A stretch of DNA of 64,000 bases from assembly GCA_031386665.1 (NCBI GenBank), contig JANNCN010000081.1, positions 1 to 64,000 of the forward strand, read 5' to 3'. Shown one piece after another: positions 18,730 to 27,656 of this stretch (position 1 is its first letter; every line of letters starts with the position of its first letter). The DNA is from JANYCG01 sp031386665. GTDB lineage: Bacteria > Pseudomonadota > Gammaproteobacteria > Burkholderiales > Burkholderiaceae_C. The notes under the pieces are model-generated. The model was not told the origin of the DNA and made no database searches. It saw only the letters and a program-made list of their open reading frames with translations. Both the position numbers and the translations under genes were made by a program.

Positions 18730-19944
18730 ATGACGTCAACCCTCCGCCTTGCCGAGCAGCTCATTTCATGCGAATCCGTCACCCCCCATGACGGCGGCTG
18801 TCAGGACATCATCAGTGCCCGCTTGAAGCCGCTGGGCTTCACCCTGGAGACGCTGGTCAGCGGGCCAGACAACTTTCGGGTCACCAACATGTGGGCCAAA
18901 CGAACGGTGGCGGGCGCTAAAACGCTGGCCTTTGTGGGCCACACTGATGTGGTGCCGACAGGCCCGCTGGACCAGTGGCACAGCGATCCATTCACACCCA
19001 CGCACCGGGACGGCAAATTATTTGGCCGGGGTGCCAGCGACATGAAAACGTCGATTGCTGCATTTGTGGTGGCAGTCGAAGAATTTATCGCGGCGCATCA
19101 AACGGCCCCGCTGTCCATTGCATTCCTGTTGACCAGCGACGAGGAAGGCCCGGCGCTGGATGGCACCGTCAAAGTCTGCGACATGCTGACGGCACGCGGC
19201 GAAACCCCGGACTATTGCATCGTGGGCGAGCCCACGTCCGTTGAGCGCACTGGCGACATGATCAAGAATGGCCGGCGAGGCACGATGAGCGGCAAGCTGA
19301 CGGTCAAAGGCGTGCAAGGGCACATTGCTTATCCGCATCTGGCCAAAAACCCGATTCACCTGCTGGCACCGGCGCTGGCCGAGTTGGTCGGCATGGAATG
19401 GGACAAAGGGAATGAATTTTTTCCGCCCACCACCTGGCAGGTCAGCAACATCCACGGGGGTACGGGCGCTGGCAACGTGATACCTGGCAGCGTCGTGGTG
19501 GACTTCAATTTTCGCTTTTCAACCGAATCGACCGCGCCTGGGTTGCAAAGCAGGTTGTTGGACGTGTTGCAAAAGAACGCCTTGTCGTCAGGGACAGATT
19601 TCGACCTGACTTGGGTGATCGGTGGCCTGCCGTTTCTCACCCCCCCTGGCACCTTGGTCAACGAGGTCAGCGCAGCCATCAAGGCTGAAACGGGCATTGA
19701 CACCCAGTTATCAACCACAGGCGGCACAAGCGACGGGCGGTTTATGGCGCAAATCTGCCCCCAGGTGATTGAACTCGGCCCCCCCAACGCCACCATTCAC
19801 AAAATCAATGAGCGTTTGAGTGTGGCCGACATCGAGCCTTTGAAAAACATCTACCGCCGTGTTCTTGAAAACCTGGCGGCGCAAGGCTCTCTCGGGACTG
19901 ATGCGGAAACTTTCTCAACGAATGCCGCAGTGATTGGCGCATGA
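18730..19944 (+). CDS. dapE: Succinyl-diaminopimelate desuccinylase
   Basis: DapE hydrolyses N-succinyl-LL-diaminopimelate to LL-diaminopimelate and succinate. The 404-residue M20 metallohydrolase has the di-zinc ligands H71 (GHTDVVPTG), D104 (GRGASDMK), E139 (SDEEGPALDGT), E167 (GEPTS) and a C-terminal histidine in NATIHKINE. I use the ATG at 18730; a TTG two codons upstream is in frame but unlikely. The last codons overlap the prmB start by four bases (ATGA), which indicates translational coupling. Confidence 0.97.
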   Translation: MTSTLRLAEQLISCESVTPHDGGCQDIISARLKPLGFTLETLVSGPDNFRVTNMWAKRTVAGAKTLAFVGHTDVVPTGPLDQWHSDPFTPTHRDGKLFGRGASDMKTSIAAFVVAVEEFIAAHQTAPLSIAFLLTSDEEGPALDGTVKVCDMLTARGETPDYCIVGEPTSVERTGDMIKNGRRGTMSGKLTVKGVQGHIAYPHLAKNPIHLLAPALAELVGMEWDKGNEFFPPTTWQVSNIHGGTGAGNVIPGSVVVDFNFRFSTESTAPGLQSRLLDVLQKNALSSGTDFDLTWVIGGLPFLTPPGTLVNEVSAAIKAETGIDTQLSTTGGTSDGRFMAQICPQVIELGPPNATIHKINERLSVADIEPLKNIYRRVLENLAAQGSLGTDAETFSTNAAVIGA

Positions 19945-20885
19945 GCCTGATTGAACTGATCAGGCACGGCGCCCACCAGCTTGAAGTTGCAGGTGTTGCC
20001 TTTGGCCACGGCACAGCCAACGCCTTCGACGAAGCCGCTTGGCTGGTGTTGTGGCAATTGGGCCTGCCGCTCGATTCAATTTTGGACGATGGCGAGGGAA
20101 CGCTTGCCCATCAGGCCATTGCGGCTGACGCACAGGCGCAGGTCGACGCGCTTATTGCCAAGCGCATCCAAACCCGCAAACCCACTGCCTACCTGACGCG
20201 AGAAGCCTGGCTGCAAGGCGTTCCGTTTTATGTCGATGAGCGGGTGATTGTGCCCCGCTCGTTCATTGCCGAACTGCTGGCCGAAGGTGCGATTGACCCG
20301 TGGTTGACCGAACAAAGCCACAACGTTCTGGATCTGTGCACCGGCAACGGTAGCCTGGCCATCATTGCAGCCCTGGTTTACCCCGAAGTGCGAGTCACCG
20401 CGTCTGACTTGTCGGCAGACGCTCTGGCCGTGGCCCAAATCAACCTGGACAAACATGCACTGCAAAACCGCATCACCCTGGTGCAGTCAGACGGCCTGAA
20501 CGCCCAAGCCTTGGTGGGCCGCGCACCGTTTGACCTGATTCTTTGCAACCCGCCTTATGTGAATGCGTCCAGCATGGCGGCACTGCCTTTGGAATACCAC
20601 GCTGAACCCGCCATGGCCCTGGATGGCAACTTGGCAGGAGGCGTTGACGGCATGGACTTTGTGCGCACGCTGCTGCAAAACGCCCCTGCGGTGATGCATC
20701 ACAACGCCGTGTTGGTGCTTGAAATTGGCAACGAGCGCGAGCACTTTGAAGCGGCGTTCCCCAAGCTCGAAGTCGTTTGGCTGGAAACCAGCGCAGGCGA
20801 AGACCAGGTGGTGCTGGTTACTCGCAACGCCTTGGCGGCAGAAAGCGAATCAAGGTCGGCGATAATACGAGCAGTCGCTAGGTAA
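19941..20885 (+). CDS. prmB: Ribosomal protein L3 glutamine N5-methyltransferase
   Basis: PrmB methylates a glutamine of ribosomal protein L3 using S-adenosylmethionine. The 314-residue protein has the SAM-binding segment LDLCTGNGSLAI (130-141) and the glutamine-binding motif NPPYV (203-207). It follows dapE with an ATGA overlap and ends the dap operon. PrmC, the release-factor paralogue, shares the motif; the N-terminal length and sequence fit PrmB better. Confidence 0.93.
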   Translation: MSLIELIRHGAHQLEVAGVAFGHGTANAFDEAAWLVLWQLGLPLDSILDDGEGTLAHQAIAADAQAQVDALIAKRIQTRKPTAYLTREAWLQGVPFYVDERVIVPRSFIAELLAEGAIDPWLTEQSHNVLDLCTGNGSLAIIAALVYPEVRVTASDLSADALAVAQINLDKHALQNRITLVQSDGLNAQALVGRAPFDLILCNPPYVNASSMAALPLEYHAEPAMALDGNLAGGVDGMDFVRTLLQNAPAVMHHNAVLVLEIGNEREHFEAAFPKLEVVWLETSAGEDQVVLVTRNALAAESESRSAIIRAVAR

Positions 20886-20910
20886 TTTGCGGCGCTTAAT
20901 GATCCGCAAA
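20886..20910. repeat. Inverted repeat after prmB in an otherwise empty gap
   Basis: TTTGCGG and CCGCAAA (7-bp arms, 11-nt loop) form a hairpin just after the prmB stop. It has no T tract, so it may protect the mRNA 3' end rather than terminate. The remaining gap to 21211 holds no gene that I can recognise. Confidence 0.35.
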
Positions 20911-21211
20911 CTGCCACAGTGCGGCACTTGAACCCAAGCCTGGGCGGGTAGCAGGCGAGACGCTGGCTATCAGACCACTGCCATCAGCACGGAGTTCTAC
21001 AAATTTGGGGCTCTGGCACTTACCGGTAGCTCAGGTTTTGTGCCGAGAATTCCGAACATGCCTCAATTTGGCAGCATTTGGACTCCAATGCGGCGCCGTT
21101 TAAAAAAAACCAGTGCAGCGAATTCGTATTTTTCGGGTTTGGGCTGTAGCGCTTAACCCATAACCCTGACCTAGTGTTTGGGTTTGACTCGACCAGATTG
21201 CAATTTTTTCG

Positions 21212-23230
21212 ATGATTACCCTCAAAAACGTCACCCTGCGCAGAAGCGCCAAAGTCTTGTTGGATGGTGCGACTGTCACCCTGAACCCTGGCGAAAAAGT
21301 CGGCTTGGTGGGGCGCAATGGTGCGGGAAAATCGTCCTTGTTTGCCCTCTTGAACGGTGGCTTGCATGAAGACGCGGGCGAATATTACATTCCAGCGCAA
21401 TGGCGCATGGGCCAGGTGTCGCAAGACATGCCTGAAACGGAGCAAAGTGCCACGGACTTTGTGGTCGAAGGCGACACGGTGCTGCTGGCCGCCCAGACCG
21501 AGGTGACCGAGTCTGAAGCCACAGAAGACTACGACCGCATGGCCCACGCCTACATGAGCTTGCAAGACGCGGGCGCACATGACGCACCGGCCCGTGCGCA
21601 GGCCTTGATTTTGGGCTTGGGCTTCAAAACAACCGAATTGACCAACCCGGTGAACAGTTTCTCGGGCGGCTGGCGCATGCGATTGCAGCTGGCCCGCGCT
21701 TTGATGTGCCCGTCTGACCTCTTGCTGCTGGACGAACCCACCAACCACTTGGACTTGGACGCCTTGGTGTGGCTTGAAAGCTGGCTAAAACGCTACGAAG
21801 GCACCATGGTGGTCATCAGCCATGACCGCGAATTTTTGGACGCTGTGACCGATGTCACCTTGCACATTGACGCAGGCAAACTGGTGCGCTACGGCGGCAA
21901 CTACAGCAAGTTTGAAGACATGCGGGCTGAGCAAATGACCCTGCAACAAAACGCCTTTGCCAAGCAGCAAGACAAGATTGCACATTTGCAAAAGTTCATC
22001 GCCCGCTTCAAGGCCAAAGCCAGCAAAGCCAAGCAAGCGCAGAGCCGCGTCAAGGCGCTGGACCGCATGGAAAAAATCGCGCCACTGTTGGCCGATGCCG
22101 ATTTCACCTTCGAATTCAAAGAGCCCGCGAACTTGCCCAACCCCATGCTGTCGATGATGGGCGTGAGCTTTGGTTACCCGCCGCCTGCTGATGAAAACGG
22201 CAATGTGCCAGATGACGTGCCACCCACAGTGATTGTGCAAAACGTCAGCAAATCGGTGTTGGCGGGTCAGCGCATTGGCATTTTGGGGGCCAACGGCCAA
22301 GGCAAATCAACCCTGGTGAAAACCGTCGCCCGCGCTTTGCAACCGCTGGGCGGCGAAGTCACCGAAGGCAAAGGCCTGAACATTGGCTATTTTGCGCAGC
22401 AAGAGCTTGACGTGCTGCGCCCCGCCGACACCCCGCTTGAGCACATGATTCGCCTGGTGCGCGAGATGACGGCTGCGGGCAAAATCCAGGGCCAGCAAAC
22501 CCGCGAGCAAGACTTGCGCAGCTTTTTGGGCACCTTCAATTTTGGTGGCGACATGGTCAAGCAGGCCGTGGGCAGCATGAGCGGCGGCGAAAAAGCCCGC
22601 CTGGTGCTGTGCATGATCGTGTGGCAGCGCCCCAACCTGCTGCTGCTCGATGAACCCACCAACCACCTTGATTTGGCAACCCGTGAAGCGCTGAGCATGG
22701 CCTTGAACGAGTTTGAAGGCACGGTGATGCTGGTCAGCCACGACCGCGCGTTGTTGCGCGCCGTGTGCGATGAATTCTGGATGGTCTCGCGCGGTGGCGT
22801 GGCCCCGTTCGATGGCGATTTGGACGACTACCAGCGCTACTTGCTGGACGAAGCCAAGCGCCAGCGCGAAGCCATCAAAGAAGCCAGCAGCACTGCCGCC
22901 AAAGCCGCCGCCCGCGCCCAAAAGGCCCAAGCCGATGGCCACACCGCCGACGAGAAAAGCAAGGCAGAACAACGCCGCATGGATGGCGCAAAGCACAAAT
23001 CAGGCGGCGAAAAACCAAAATCCTTCAAACGCGAGATTGAGGTGATTGAGGCCCGCATGGCGGTGCTGAACGGCGAAGGCGCGGCGCTGGAGGTACGACT
23101 GGCGGCCCTGCCTTTGCCTAGCGAGATTGCCGACATTGGCAAACGGCTCAAAGTGGTGAATGACGAACTCAAAACCCTGGAAGACAAATGGCTGGAGCTG
23201 TCAGCCAAGGCCGAAGCTGTTAGTGCTTGA
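21212..23230 (+). CDS. ABC-F family ATPase (YheS-like)
   Basis: ABC-F proteins have two ATPase domains and no membrane part, and act on the ribosome. The 672-residue protein has Walker A GRNGAGKSS (about 34-42), signature FSGGWRMRLQLARAL and Walker B LLLLDEPTNHLDLD in domain 1. Domain 2 has GANGQGKST (near 358), MSGGEKARLVL and a second DEPTNHLD. A C-terminal coiled coil of about 120 residues is rich in Lys, Ala and Glu. The N-terminal sequence resembles E. coli YheS more than Uup or EttA. It is monocistronic and ends in a terminator shared with the converging cobalamin operon. Confidence 0.9.
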   Translation: MITLKNVTLRRSAKVLLDGATVTLNPGEKVGLVGRNGAGKSSLFALLNGGLHEDAGEYYIPAQWRMGQVSQDMPETEQSATDFVVEGDTVLLAAQTEVTESEATEDYDRMAHAYMSLQDAGAHDAPARAQALILGLGFKTTELTNPVNSFSGGWRMRLQLARALMCPSDLLLLDEPTNHLDLDALVWLESWLKRYEGTMVVISHDREFLDAVTDVTLHIDAGKLVRYGGNYSKFEDMRAEQMTLQQNAFAKQQDKIAHLQKFIARFKAKASKAKQAQSRVKALDRMEKIAPLLADADFTFEFKEPANLPNPMLSMMGVSFGYPPPADENGNVPDDVPPTVIVQNVSKSVLAGQRIGILGANGQGKSTLVKTVARALQPLGGEVTEGKGLNIGYFAQQELDVLRPADTPLEHMIRLVREMTAAGKIQGQQTREQDLRSFLGTFNFGGDMVKQAVGSMSGGEKARLVLCMIVWQRPNLLLLDEPTNHLDLATREALSMALNEFEGTVMLVSHDRALLRAVCDEFWMVSRGGVAPFDGDLDDYQRYLLDEAKRQREAIKEASSTAAKAAARAQKAQADGHTADEKSKAEQRRMDGAKHKSGGEKPKSFKREIEVIEARMAVLNGEGAALEVRLAALPLPSEIADIGKRLKVVNDELKTLEDKWLELSAKAEAVSA

Positions 23231-23365
23231 AATTTGAAACGTTTTGGCAAAAAAGAACCTGCAGGTTCTTTTTTGTTAAAAACAGCTCAAAATTGCCATT
23301 TTTAGAACTAAACAGGCCTCTAGCTCTCAAATATATTCAATAGTTTGCTATGTAAATTATAGCAA
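23229..23365 (+). repeat. Composite palindrome/hairpin repeat, copy 3
   Basis: This copy has TTGAAATTTGAAACG, a perfect 26-bp palindrome (23249-23274), about 41 nt of spacer, GCCTCTAGCTC, and the hairpin box CAATAGTTTGCTAT...ATAGCA. It lies between the converging ABC-F gene and the cobalamin operon. Here the palindrome doubles as a bidirectional terminator. Confidence 0.7.
23249..23274. terminator. Bidirectional Rho-independent terminator
   Basis: Six A, GAACCTGCAGGTTC, six T: a perfect palindrome whose stem is followed by a U tract on either strand. It lies 19 bases past the ABC-F stop and about 145 bases past the end of the minus-strand cobalamin operon, so it can stop both. Confidence 0.85.
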
Positions 23366-23367
23366 AA

Positions 23368-23398
23368 ATTGCGTCATATTGCGTCATATTGCGTCATT
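23368..23398 (+). repeat. Three tandem 10-bp repeats
   Basis: The unit TTGCGTCATA occurs three times in a row (the last with one or two changes) immediately after composite repeat copy 3 and 20 bases before the end of the cobC phosphatase gene. No function is evident. Confidence 0.7.
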
Positions 23399-23417
23399 GA
23401 CCGCCCCTCAGTTTTCT

Positions 23418-24011
23418 CTATGGCTGTTGTGGCAACTCGATTTTTTGCACTTCGCCAAACTTGATCGGCGTTGCGGGCCATTGATCTGCCCGACTGACGC
23501 TGCGAACTCCGCTAGATATCAAATTGACGGCGCGAATCACCCCGGCGTGGGTTAGCCAGACAGCATCTTGCTGGCGCGCCATTGTTTCGTCCCACACAGC
23601 GGCGACCCGCCGCATCACGTCTTGCACACTTTCGATGCCGCCAAATCGCCAATCGCCAAAATTGGCCGTCCACTGGGCGATTTGCGCCTCGGGAATGGCG
23701 CTCCAGCGCTGGCCTTCAAAGCAGCCAAAATTCATCTCGGCAAGCCTCGGGTCTGATTGACTCTCCAAATCTGGCCGCAGCGCTGTCAATTCAAGTGCAA
23801 GCTGACGACAGCGTCGCAAGGGAGAAGACAAAATTTGAATGCCTTGTGGCAGTGTCAGCGCCAACGCAGCAGCCATCTGACAGGTTGCACTCTGATCGGC
23901 ATCAATATCACTTGCGCCATAGCAAATGCCAGCTTCCACCAGCGGCTGGGCATGTCGAACAAGCCATAGTTTGGCAGTGGCCCCGGAGCTGGCGGCAGCT
24001 TCAATGGTCAT
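23418..24011 (-). CDS. cobC: Histidine phosphatase, probable alpha-ribazole phosphatase
   Basis: In the nucleotide-loop branch of B12 synthesis this enzyme removes the phosphate from alpha-ribazole 5'-phosphate or from adenosylcobalamin 5'-phosphate. The 197-residue protein has the phosphohistidine motif LVRHAQ (H20) and the second-site motif SSPLRRC, and its N-terminal region (GICYGASDID) fits CobC-type phosphatases. It is the last gene of the cobalamin operon, 30 bases after cobS. Function is assigned from family plus context. Confidence 0.85.
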   Translation of the reverse strand: MTIEAAASSGATAKLWLVRHAQPLVEAGICYGASDIDADQSATCQMAAALALTLPQGIQILSSPLRRCRQLALELTALRPDLESQSDPRLAEMNFGCFEGQRWSAIPEAQIAQWTANFGDWRFGGIESVQDVMRRVAAVWDETMARQQDAVWLTHAGVIRAVNLISSGVRSVSRADQWPATPIKFGEVQKIELPQQP

Positions 24012-24041
24012 GGGGCATGAGTCTATGGTGAAGGTTAAGGT

Positions 24042-24839
24042 TTACAGCGCGAATGCCAACCCAAGGTAAAAGGCAGCCTCGCAAACCTGCTGGGTAGCGC
24101 CAAGACAGTCCCCAGTGAAACCCTGAAGGCGCCGCCAAAACAGTCGCCCCATCCACAGCAAGGCCAATGCTGACCCTAGCAAGGGCCAAACCAAATTGAA
24201 CCCCGGCCCAAGCCAGCCAACGAGCACCAGCGCGCCCGCGGCCCAGGCGAAAGCAATCGCCAGACTTCCCCAGCTGATTTGGTCGGCCAGCGGCTTGGAC
24301 TTGGTCGTGGCGTCGTCGCCGACATGGGGCATAGCGCGAATCAACACCAAGGGGCACGCCCTCGACACAACATGTGCGGCAAACAGACCCCAAAGCAAAG
24401 CATTCGGGCTGATGGAACCTATCAATGCCAACAGCGACACTTTGGTCAGCAACATCAGCACGAGCGCGAGAGCGCCAAACGCGCCCACACGCGAGTCTTT
24501 CATGATGTCCAATGCGCGCACTCTGTCGCCCGAACCACCCAGCCCGTCGGCCACGTCGGCCAGGCCGTCCTCATGAAAAGCACCAGTTATCCACACACTG
24601 GCAGCAGTTCCCAGCACGGCGACCACCAGCGGCCCAAAAGGGCTGGGCGGCAGCGCTATCAGCAACAGCGCAGACACGCCAGCCACCAATGCCCCGACCA
24701 AGCAACCCACCCCCGGAAAATGCGCCGCACTGGCTCGCAACATGGCCGGGTTGTACCCCACCCAGGCGGCCAAGCGCCCGGTGATGGGAATGCGGGTGAA
24801 GAACTGAAGGGCCAGTAGACAGTGGCGCAGGAAATTCAT
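24042..24839 (-). CDS. cobS: Adenosylcobinamide-GDP ribazoletransferase (cobalamin synthase)
   Basis: CobS joins adenosylcobinamide-GDP to alpha-ribazole (phosphate) in the inner membrane, the final assembly of B12. The 265-residue protein is hydrophobic with several membrane segments and carries the signature GAFHEDGLADVADGLGG (about 86-102) with its metal-binding acidic residues. Length is usual. It lies between cobT and the cobC phosphatase in the order common to this operon type. Confidence 0.96.
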   Translation of the reverse strand: MNFLRHCLLALQFFTRIPITGRLAAWVGYNPAMLRASAAHFPGVGCLVGALVAGVSALLLIALPPSPFGPLVVAVLGTAASVWITGAFHEDGLADVADGLGGSGDRVRALDIMKDSRVGAFGALALVLMLLTKVSLLALIGSISPNALLWGLFAAHVVSRACPLVLIRAMPHVGDDATTKSKPLADQISWGSLAIAFAWAAGALVLVGWLGPGFNLVWPLLGSALALLWMGRLFWRRLQGFTGDCLGATQQVCEAAFYLGLAFAL

Positions 24840-24891
24840 GCCAGGTTGCGTTTAAAAGTGTCGATTGATTGGCTTGAGGCTGACCGCCGGT

Positions 24892-25965
24892 TTACCCAAT
24901 TGTCTGGGCAGACACGCCCGCTTGCGCAAAGCTGGCCATGTCCCGCAGCACGGCGCAGGCCGATTGCAGCAAAGGCCAGGCCAGCGCGGCACCAGAGCCC
25001 TCGCCCAAGCGCAAGCCCAGGTCCAGCAGCGGCTCTGCTTTCAGGTGCGTCAGCATCAGCGCATGACCGCGCTCGCCAGAGCGGTGAGCAAACACACAAC
25101 GCTGCAATACCAAGGGCTGAATGGCATGGGCCACCAGAACCACCGCACTGGCGATGAAGCCATCGACCAGCACCACGCGGCGCTCGTGCGCGGCTTGCAT
25201 CACTGCGCCCAGCATGGTGGCCATTTCAAAGCCACCGAAGGCCGCCATGGCATCCAATGGCGTGGTGGCGTTGTCGTGGTGCTGCAGCACTTTGCGCAGC
25301 ACGGCGGTTTTGCCTAGCACAGCTGCTTCGTCTAAGCCAGTGCCTGCACCCGTGCACACCGCAATGTCCTGCCCAGTCAGCCGCGCCAGCAGCAACGAAG
25401 CCGCCGAGGTGTTGCCAATGCCCATCTCGCCCAACAGCAGCATGTTACCGGGCAACTGCTTCACGATGGCTTGGCCGTTGGCGATAGCTTCTGAGCATTG
25501 CATTGGTGTCATGGCAGGCTGTGTAGACGCATCTTTCGTGCCACCCTCGCCCTGCGCGGGCTTGCGCACCAACAAACCAGGGCGTGTCGCGCCAGGTGGC
25601 AGCCCTTGCAGAAAGTCTCGATTCACCCCGCAATCCACCACGGTGAGATCAAGGCCGTGCTGTCGTGCCAGCACACTCACGGCGGCGCCCCCAGCCAGGA
25701 AATTTTCAACCATCTGCCAGGTCACGTCACTGGGGTAGGCCGACACCCCCCGGGCAGCCAAACCATGGTCGCCGGCAAACACCACCAGTTGCGGCTGCTT
25801 CAGTACGGGCGACTCGGAGTCCAATATTTGACCCAATTTCATTCCCAAAGACTCAAGCTGTCCCAGCGAACCCAGGGGTTTGGTTTTTTGGTCCAGCTTG
25901 TGTCGCAGCTTCTGATTCAGGGTGGGGTTGTGGATGTCAACCAAGGTGGGCAAAGTGAAGTTCAT
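24892..25965 (-). CDS. cobT: Nicotinate-nucleotide--dimethylbenzimidazole phosphoribosyltransferase
   Basis: CobT makes alpha-ribazole 5'-phosphate from dimethylbenzimidazole and nicotinate mononucleotide. The 357-residue form starting MNFTLPTLVDIHNPTL matches the usual length. The frame stays open 30 codons further upstream to a TTG at 26055, but that extension is Gln/Asn/Pro-rich and unlike the family. Diagnostic stretches include KTKPLGSLGQLE, VVFAGDHGLAARGVSAYPS and LLGEMGIGNTSAASLL. There is no clear Shine-Dalgarno site at 25965. No bluB or other dimethylbenzimidazole synthesis gene is seen nearby. Confidence 0.95.
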   Translation of the reverse strand: MNFTLPTLVDIHNPTLNQKLRHKLDQKTKPLGSLGQLESLGMKLGQILDSESPVLKQPQLVVFAGDHGLAARGVSAYPSDVTWQMVENFLAGGAAVSVLARQHGLDLTVVDCGVNRDFLQGLPPGATRPGLLVRKPAQGEGGTKDASTQPAMTPMQCSEAIANGQAIVKQLPGNMLLLGEMGIGNTSAASLLLARLTGQDIAVCTGAGTGLDEAAVLGKTAVLRKVLQHHDNATTPLDAMAAFGGFEMATMLGAVMQAAHERRVVLVDGFIASAVVLVAHAIQPLVLQRCVFAHRSGERGHALMLTHLKAEPLLDLGLRLGEGSGAALAWPLLQSACAVLRDMASFAQAGVSAQTIG

Positions 25966-26078
25966 TTTTTGAAGCGGTCGCTGTTGTGGGTTTGATTGTG
26001 GATTTAGGTTTTGTTTTGAGGGCGGTTTGGGAGTGGTTTGGGAACTTCGTTTCAAGCCGTCGCTGACGGCAAGCGCGA

Positions 26079-27656
26079 TCAGGCAATCAGCGTCTGCAAC
26101 ACTCCCGGTTCGAAATGCTTTTCGATGTAGTCGGCAAGCCCCTCAAACACCGAGTCCAGCGTGGGAGCTTCTGCACCAAACAAAGCGTGCAGCACGTTGG
26201 CATCCTCAAAAAGGCCGTGCAGGTACACGCCCAACACGTTGCCCCGATTGTTCTGCCATGCCAAGTCGCCAGGCATCACAGCCCGAGCCACATCGCCCGC
26301 TTTGGCCATGGCGGGGTGCTGCGCGGTCTGGCCGTGGTGAATTTCATAGCCTTGCACAGAAATGCCAGCCAATTGCGCCCAGGCAGACGCAGACGCTGAA
26401 AAGCTCTTCAGCCCGTCAAATCGGGCCTGTGTGTGCTTCACTGTTTTGTCAATGGCAAACACGGTGACCAAAGGCAGCAGACCCAGGCCTGGCGCATTGC
26501 CATCAATTTCATGCGAGTCAATCAGCGCTTCGCCTAGCATCTGCAAACCGCCACAAATGCCCAATATCGCGCCGCCAAGGCTGGCGTGGTGGTTGATGGC
26601 CGCATCAAGCCCTTGCTTGCGCAGCCAGGCCAGGTCGCCACTGGTGTGCTTGGATCCAGGCAAAATAATCCAATCTGTTGCCGCGTTCAGGCCGGCCAAT
26701 TGAGCTGTGCTGCGCACCCATTGCAAGCGAATACCGGGCACATTTTTCAGCGATTGAAATTCATCGAGGTTGCTGATGCGCGGGTAGGCAATGACCGATA
26801 TTGTGCGGGTAACGGCACCCGCTGTCAGAGTGCGGTCGTCAAAAATTCCATCTTCTTCGGGCAGTCCGTGTTGCCACCACATGGGCAGGGTTGCAACGGT
26901 GGGCACACCAGTCAAATCCTGAAGCATTTGCGGGGCGGGGGCCAACAGTGCTGCATCACCGCGAAACTTGTTCAACACATAGCCCTTGATCAACACACGT
27001 TCTGACTCAGGCAGCAGCGCCCAAGTGCCGTAGAGGTGCGCAAAGGCACCGCCCCGGTCAATGTCTGTGACCAGCAGACACGCCGCGTTGCAGTGCATTG
27101 CCACGCGCATATTGACAATGTCGCTGGTCGCCAGGTTGATCTCAGCGGGCGACCCCGCGCCTTCAATGACGATCACGTCGTTTTCGGCGCGCAACTCGTC
27201 CAATGCAGCGGCGATGTGCGGCCAGACTATGAGACTGCGGCCTCGCCAGGGCATGGCGGTTAGTTCGGCGTCCACTTGCCCCATCAGCACGACCTGACTG
27301 TGCGTGTCGCGTTCGGGCTTGAGCAGCAATGGGTTCATTCGCACGTCAGGCCTAACGTTTGCAGCCAGTGCCTGAAAGTACTGGGCAGAGCCAATTTCAC
27401 CGCCACCGTGGTCGGGGGTAACAAGGTTTTCGCGCCGATCGGCCGATAAGGGAAATGCACTCCCATCGGGGGATAGCGACCCGTGCAGCGGTAGCGCGTG
27501 GGAGCCAACCACGCGGGCGTTGTTGCTCATGTTCTGCGCCTTGAACGGGGCAACTTTCCGGCCTTGGCGCGCGTAGTAGCGGCACAGTGCGGTGGTCAAC
27601 CAGCTTTTGCCAGCACCGCTGGTGGTGCCAAGCACCATGACGCATTTTGCGGTCAT
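26079..27656 (-). CDS. cobQ: Cobyric acid synthase
   Basis: CobQ (CbiP) amidates four side chains of adenosylcobyrinic acid a,c-diamide using glutamine and ATP. The 525-residue protein has the P-loop GTTSGAGKS (10-18), the segment FKAQNMSNNARV, and a class I glutaminase domain with the nucleophile cysteine in LGICGGLQML near residue 367. It overlaps the end of the damaged cbiB/cobC frame by four bases (ATGA), so its translation may have been coupled to that gene. The gene itself looks intact. Confidence 0.97.
   Translation of the reverse strand: MTAKCVMVLGTTSGAGKSWLTTALCRYYARQGRKVAPFKAQNMSNNARVVGSHALPLHGSLSPDGSAFPLSADRRENLVTPDHGGGEIGSAQYFQALAANVRPDVRMNPLLLKPERDTHSQVVLMGQVDAELTAMPWRGRSLIVWPHIAAALDELRAENDVIVIEGAGSPAEINLATSDIVNMRVAMHCNAACLLVTDIDRGGAFAHLYGTWALLPESERVLIKGYVLNKFRGDAALLAPAPQMLQDLTGVPTVATLPMWWQHGLPEEDGIFDDRTLTAGAVTRTISVIAYPRISNLDEFQSLKNVPGIRLQWVRSTAQLAGLNAATDWIILPGSKHTSGDLAWLRKQGLDAAINHHASLGGAILGICGGLQMLGEALIDSHEIDGNAPGLGLLPLVTVFAIDKTVKHTQARFDGLKSFSASASAWAQLAGISVQGYEIHHGQTAQHPAMAKAGDVARAVMPGDLAWQNNRGNVLGVYLHGLFEDANVLHALFGAEAPTLDSVFEGLADYIEKHFEPGVLQTLIA

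Noticed and set aside
25966..26055. Longer N-terminus of CobT starting at a TTG
   Set aside because: The added 30 residues are low-complexity Gln/Asn/Pro and do not match the family start.
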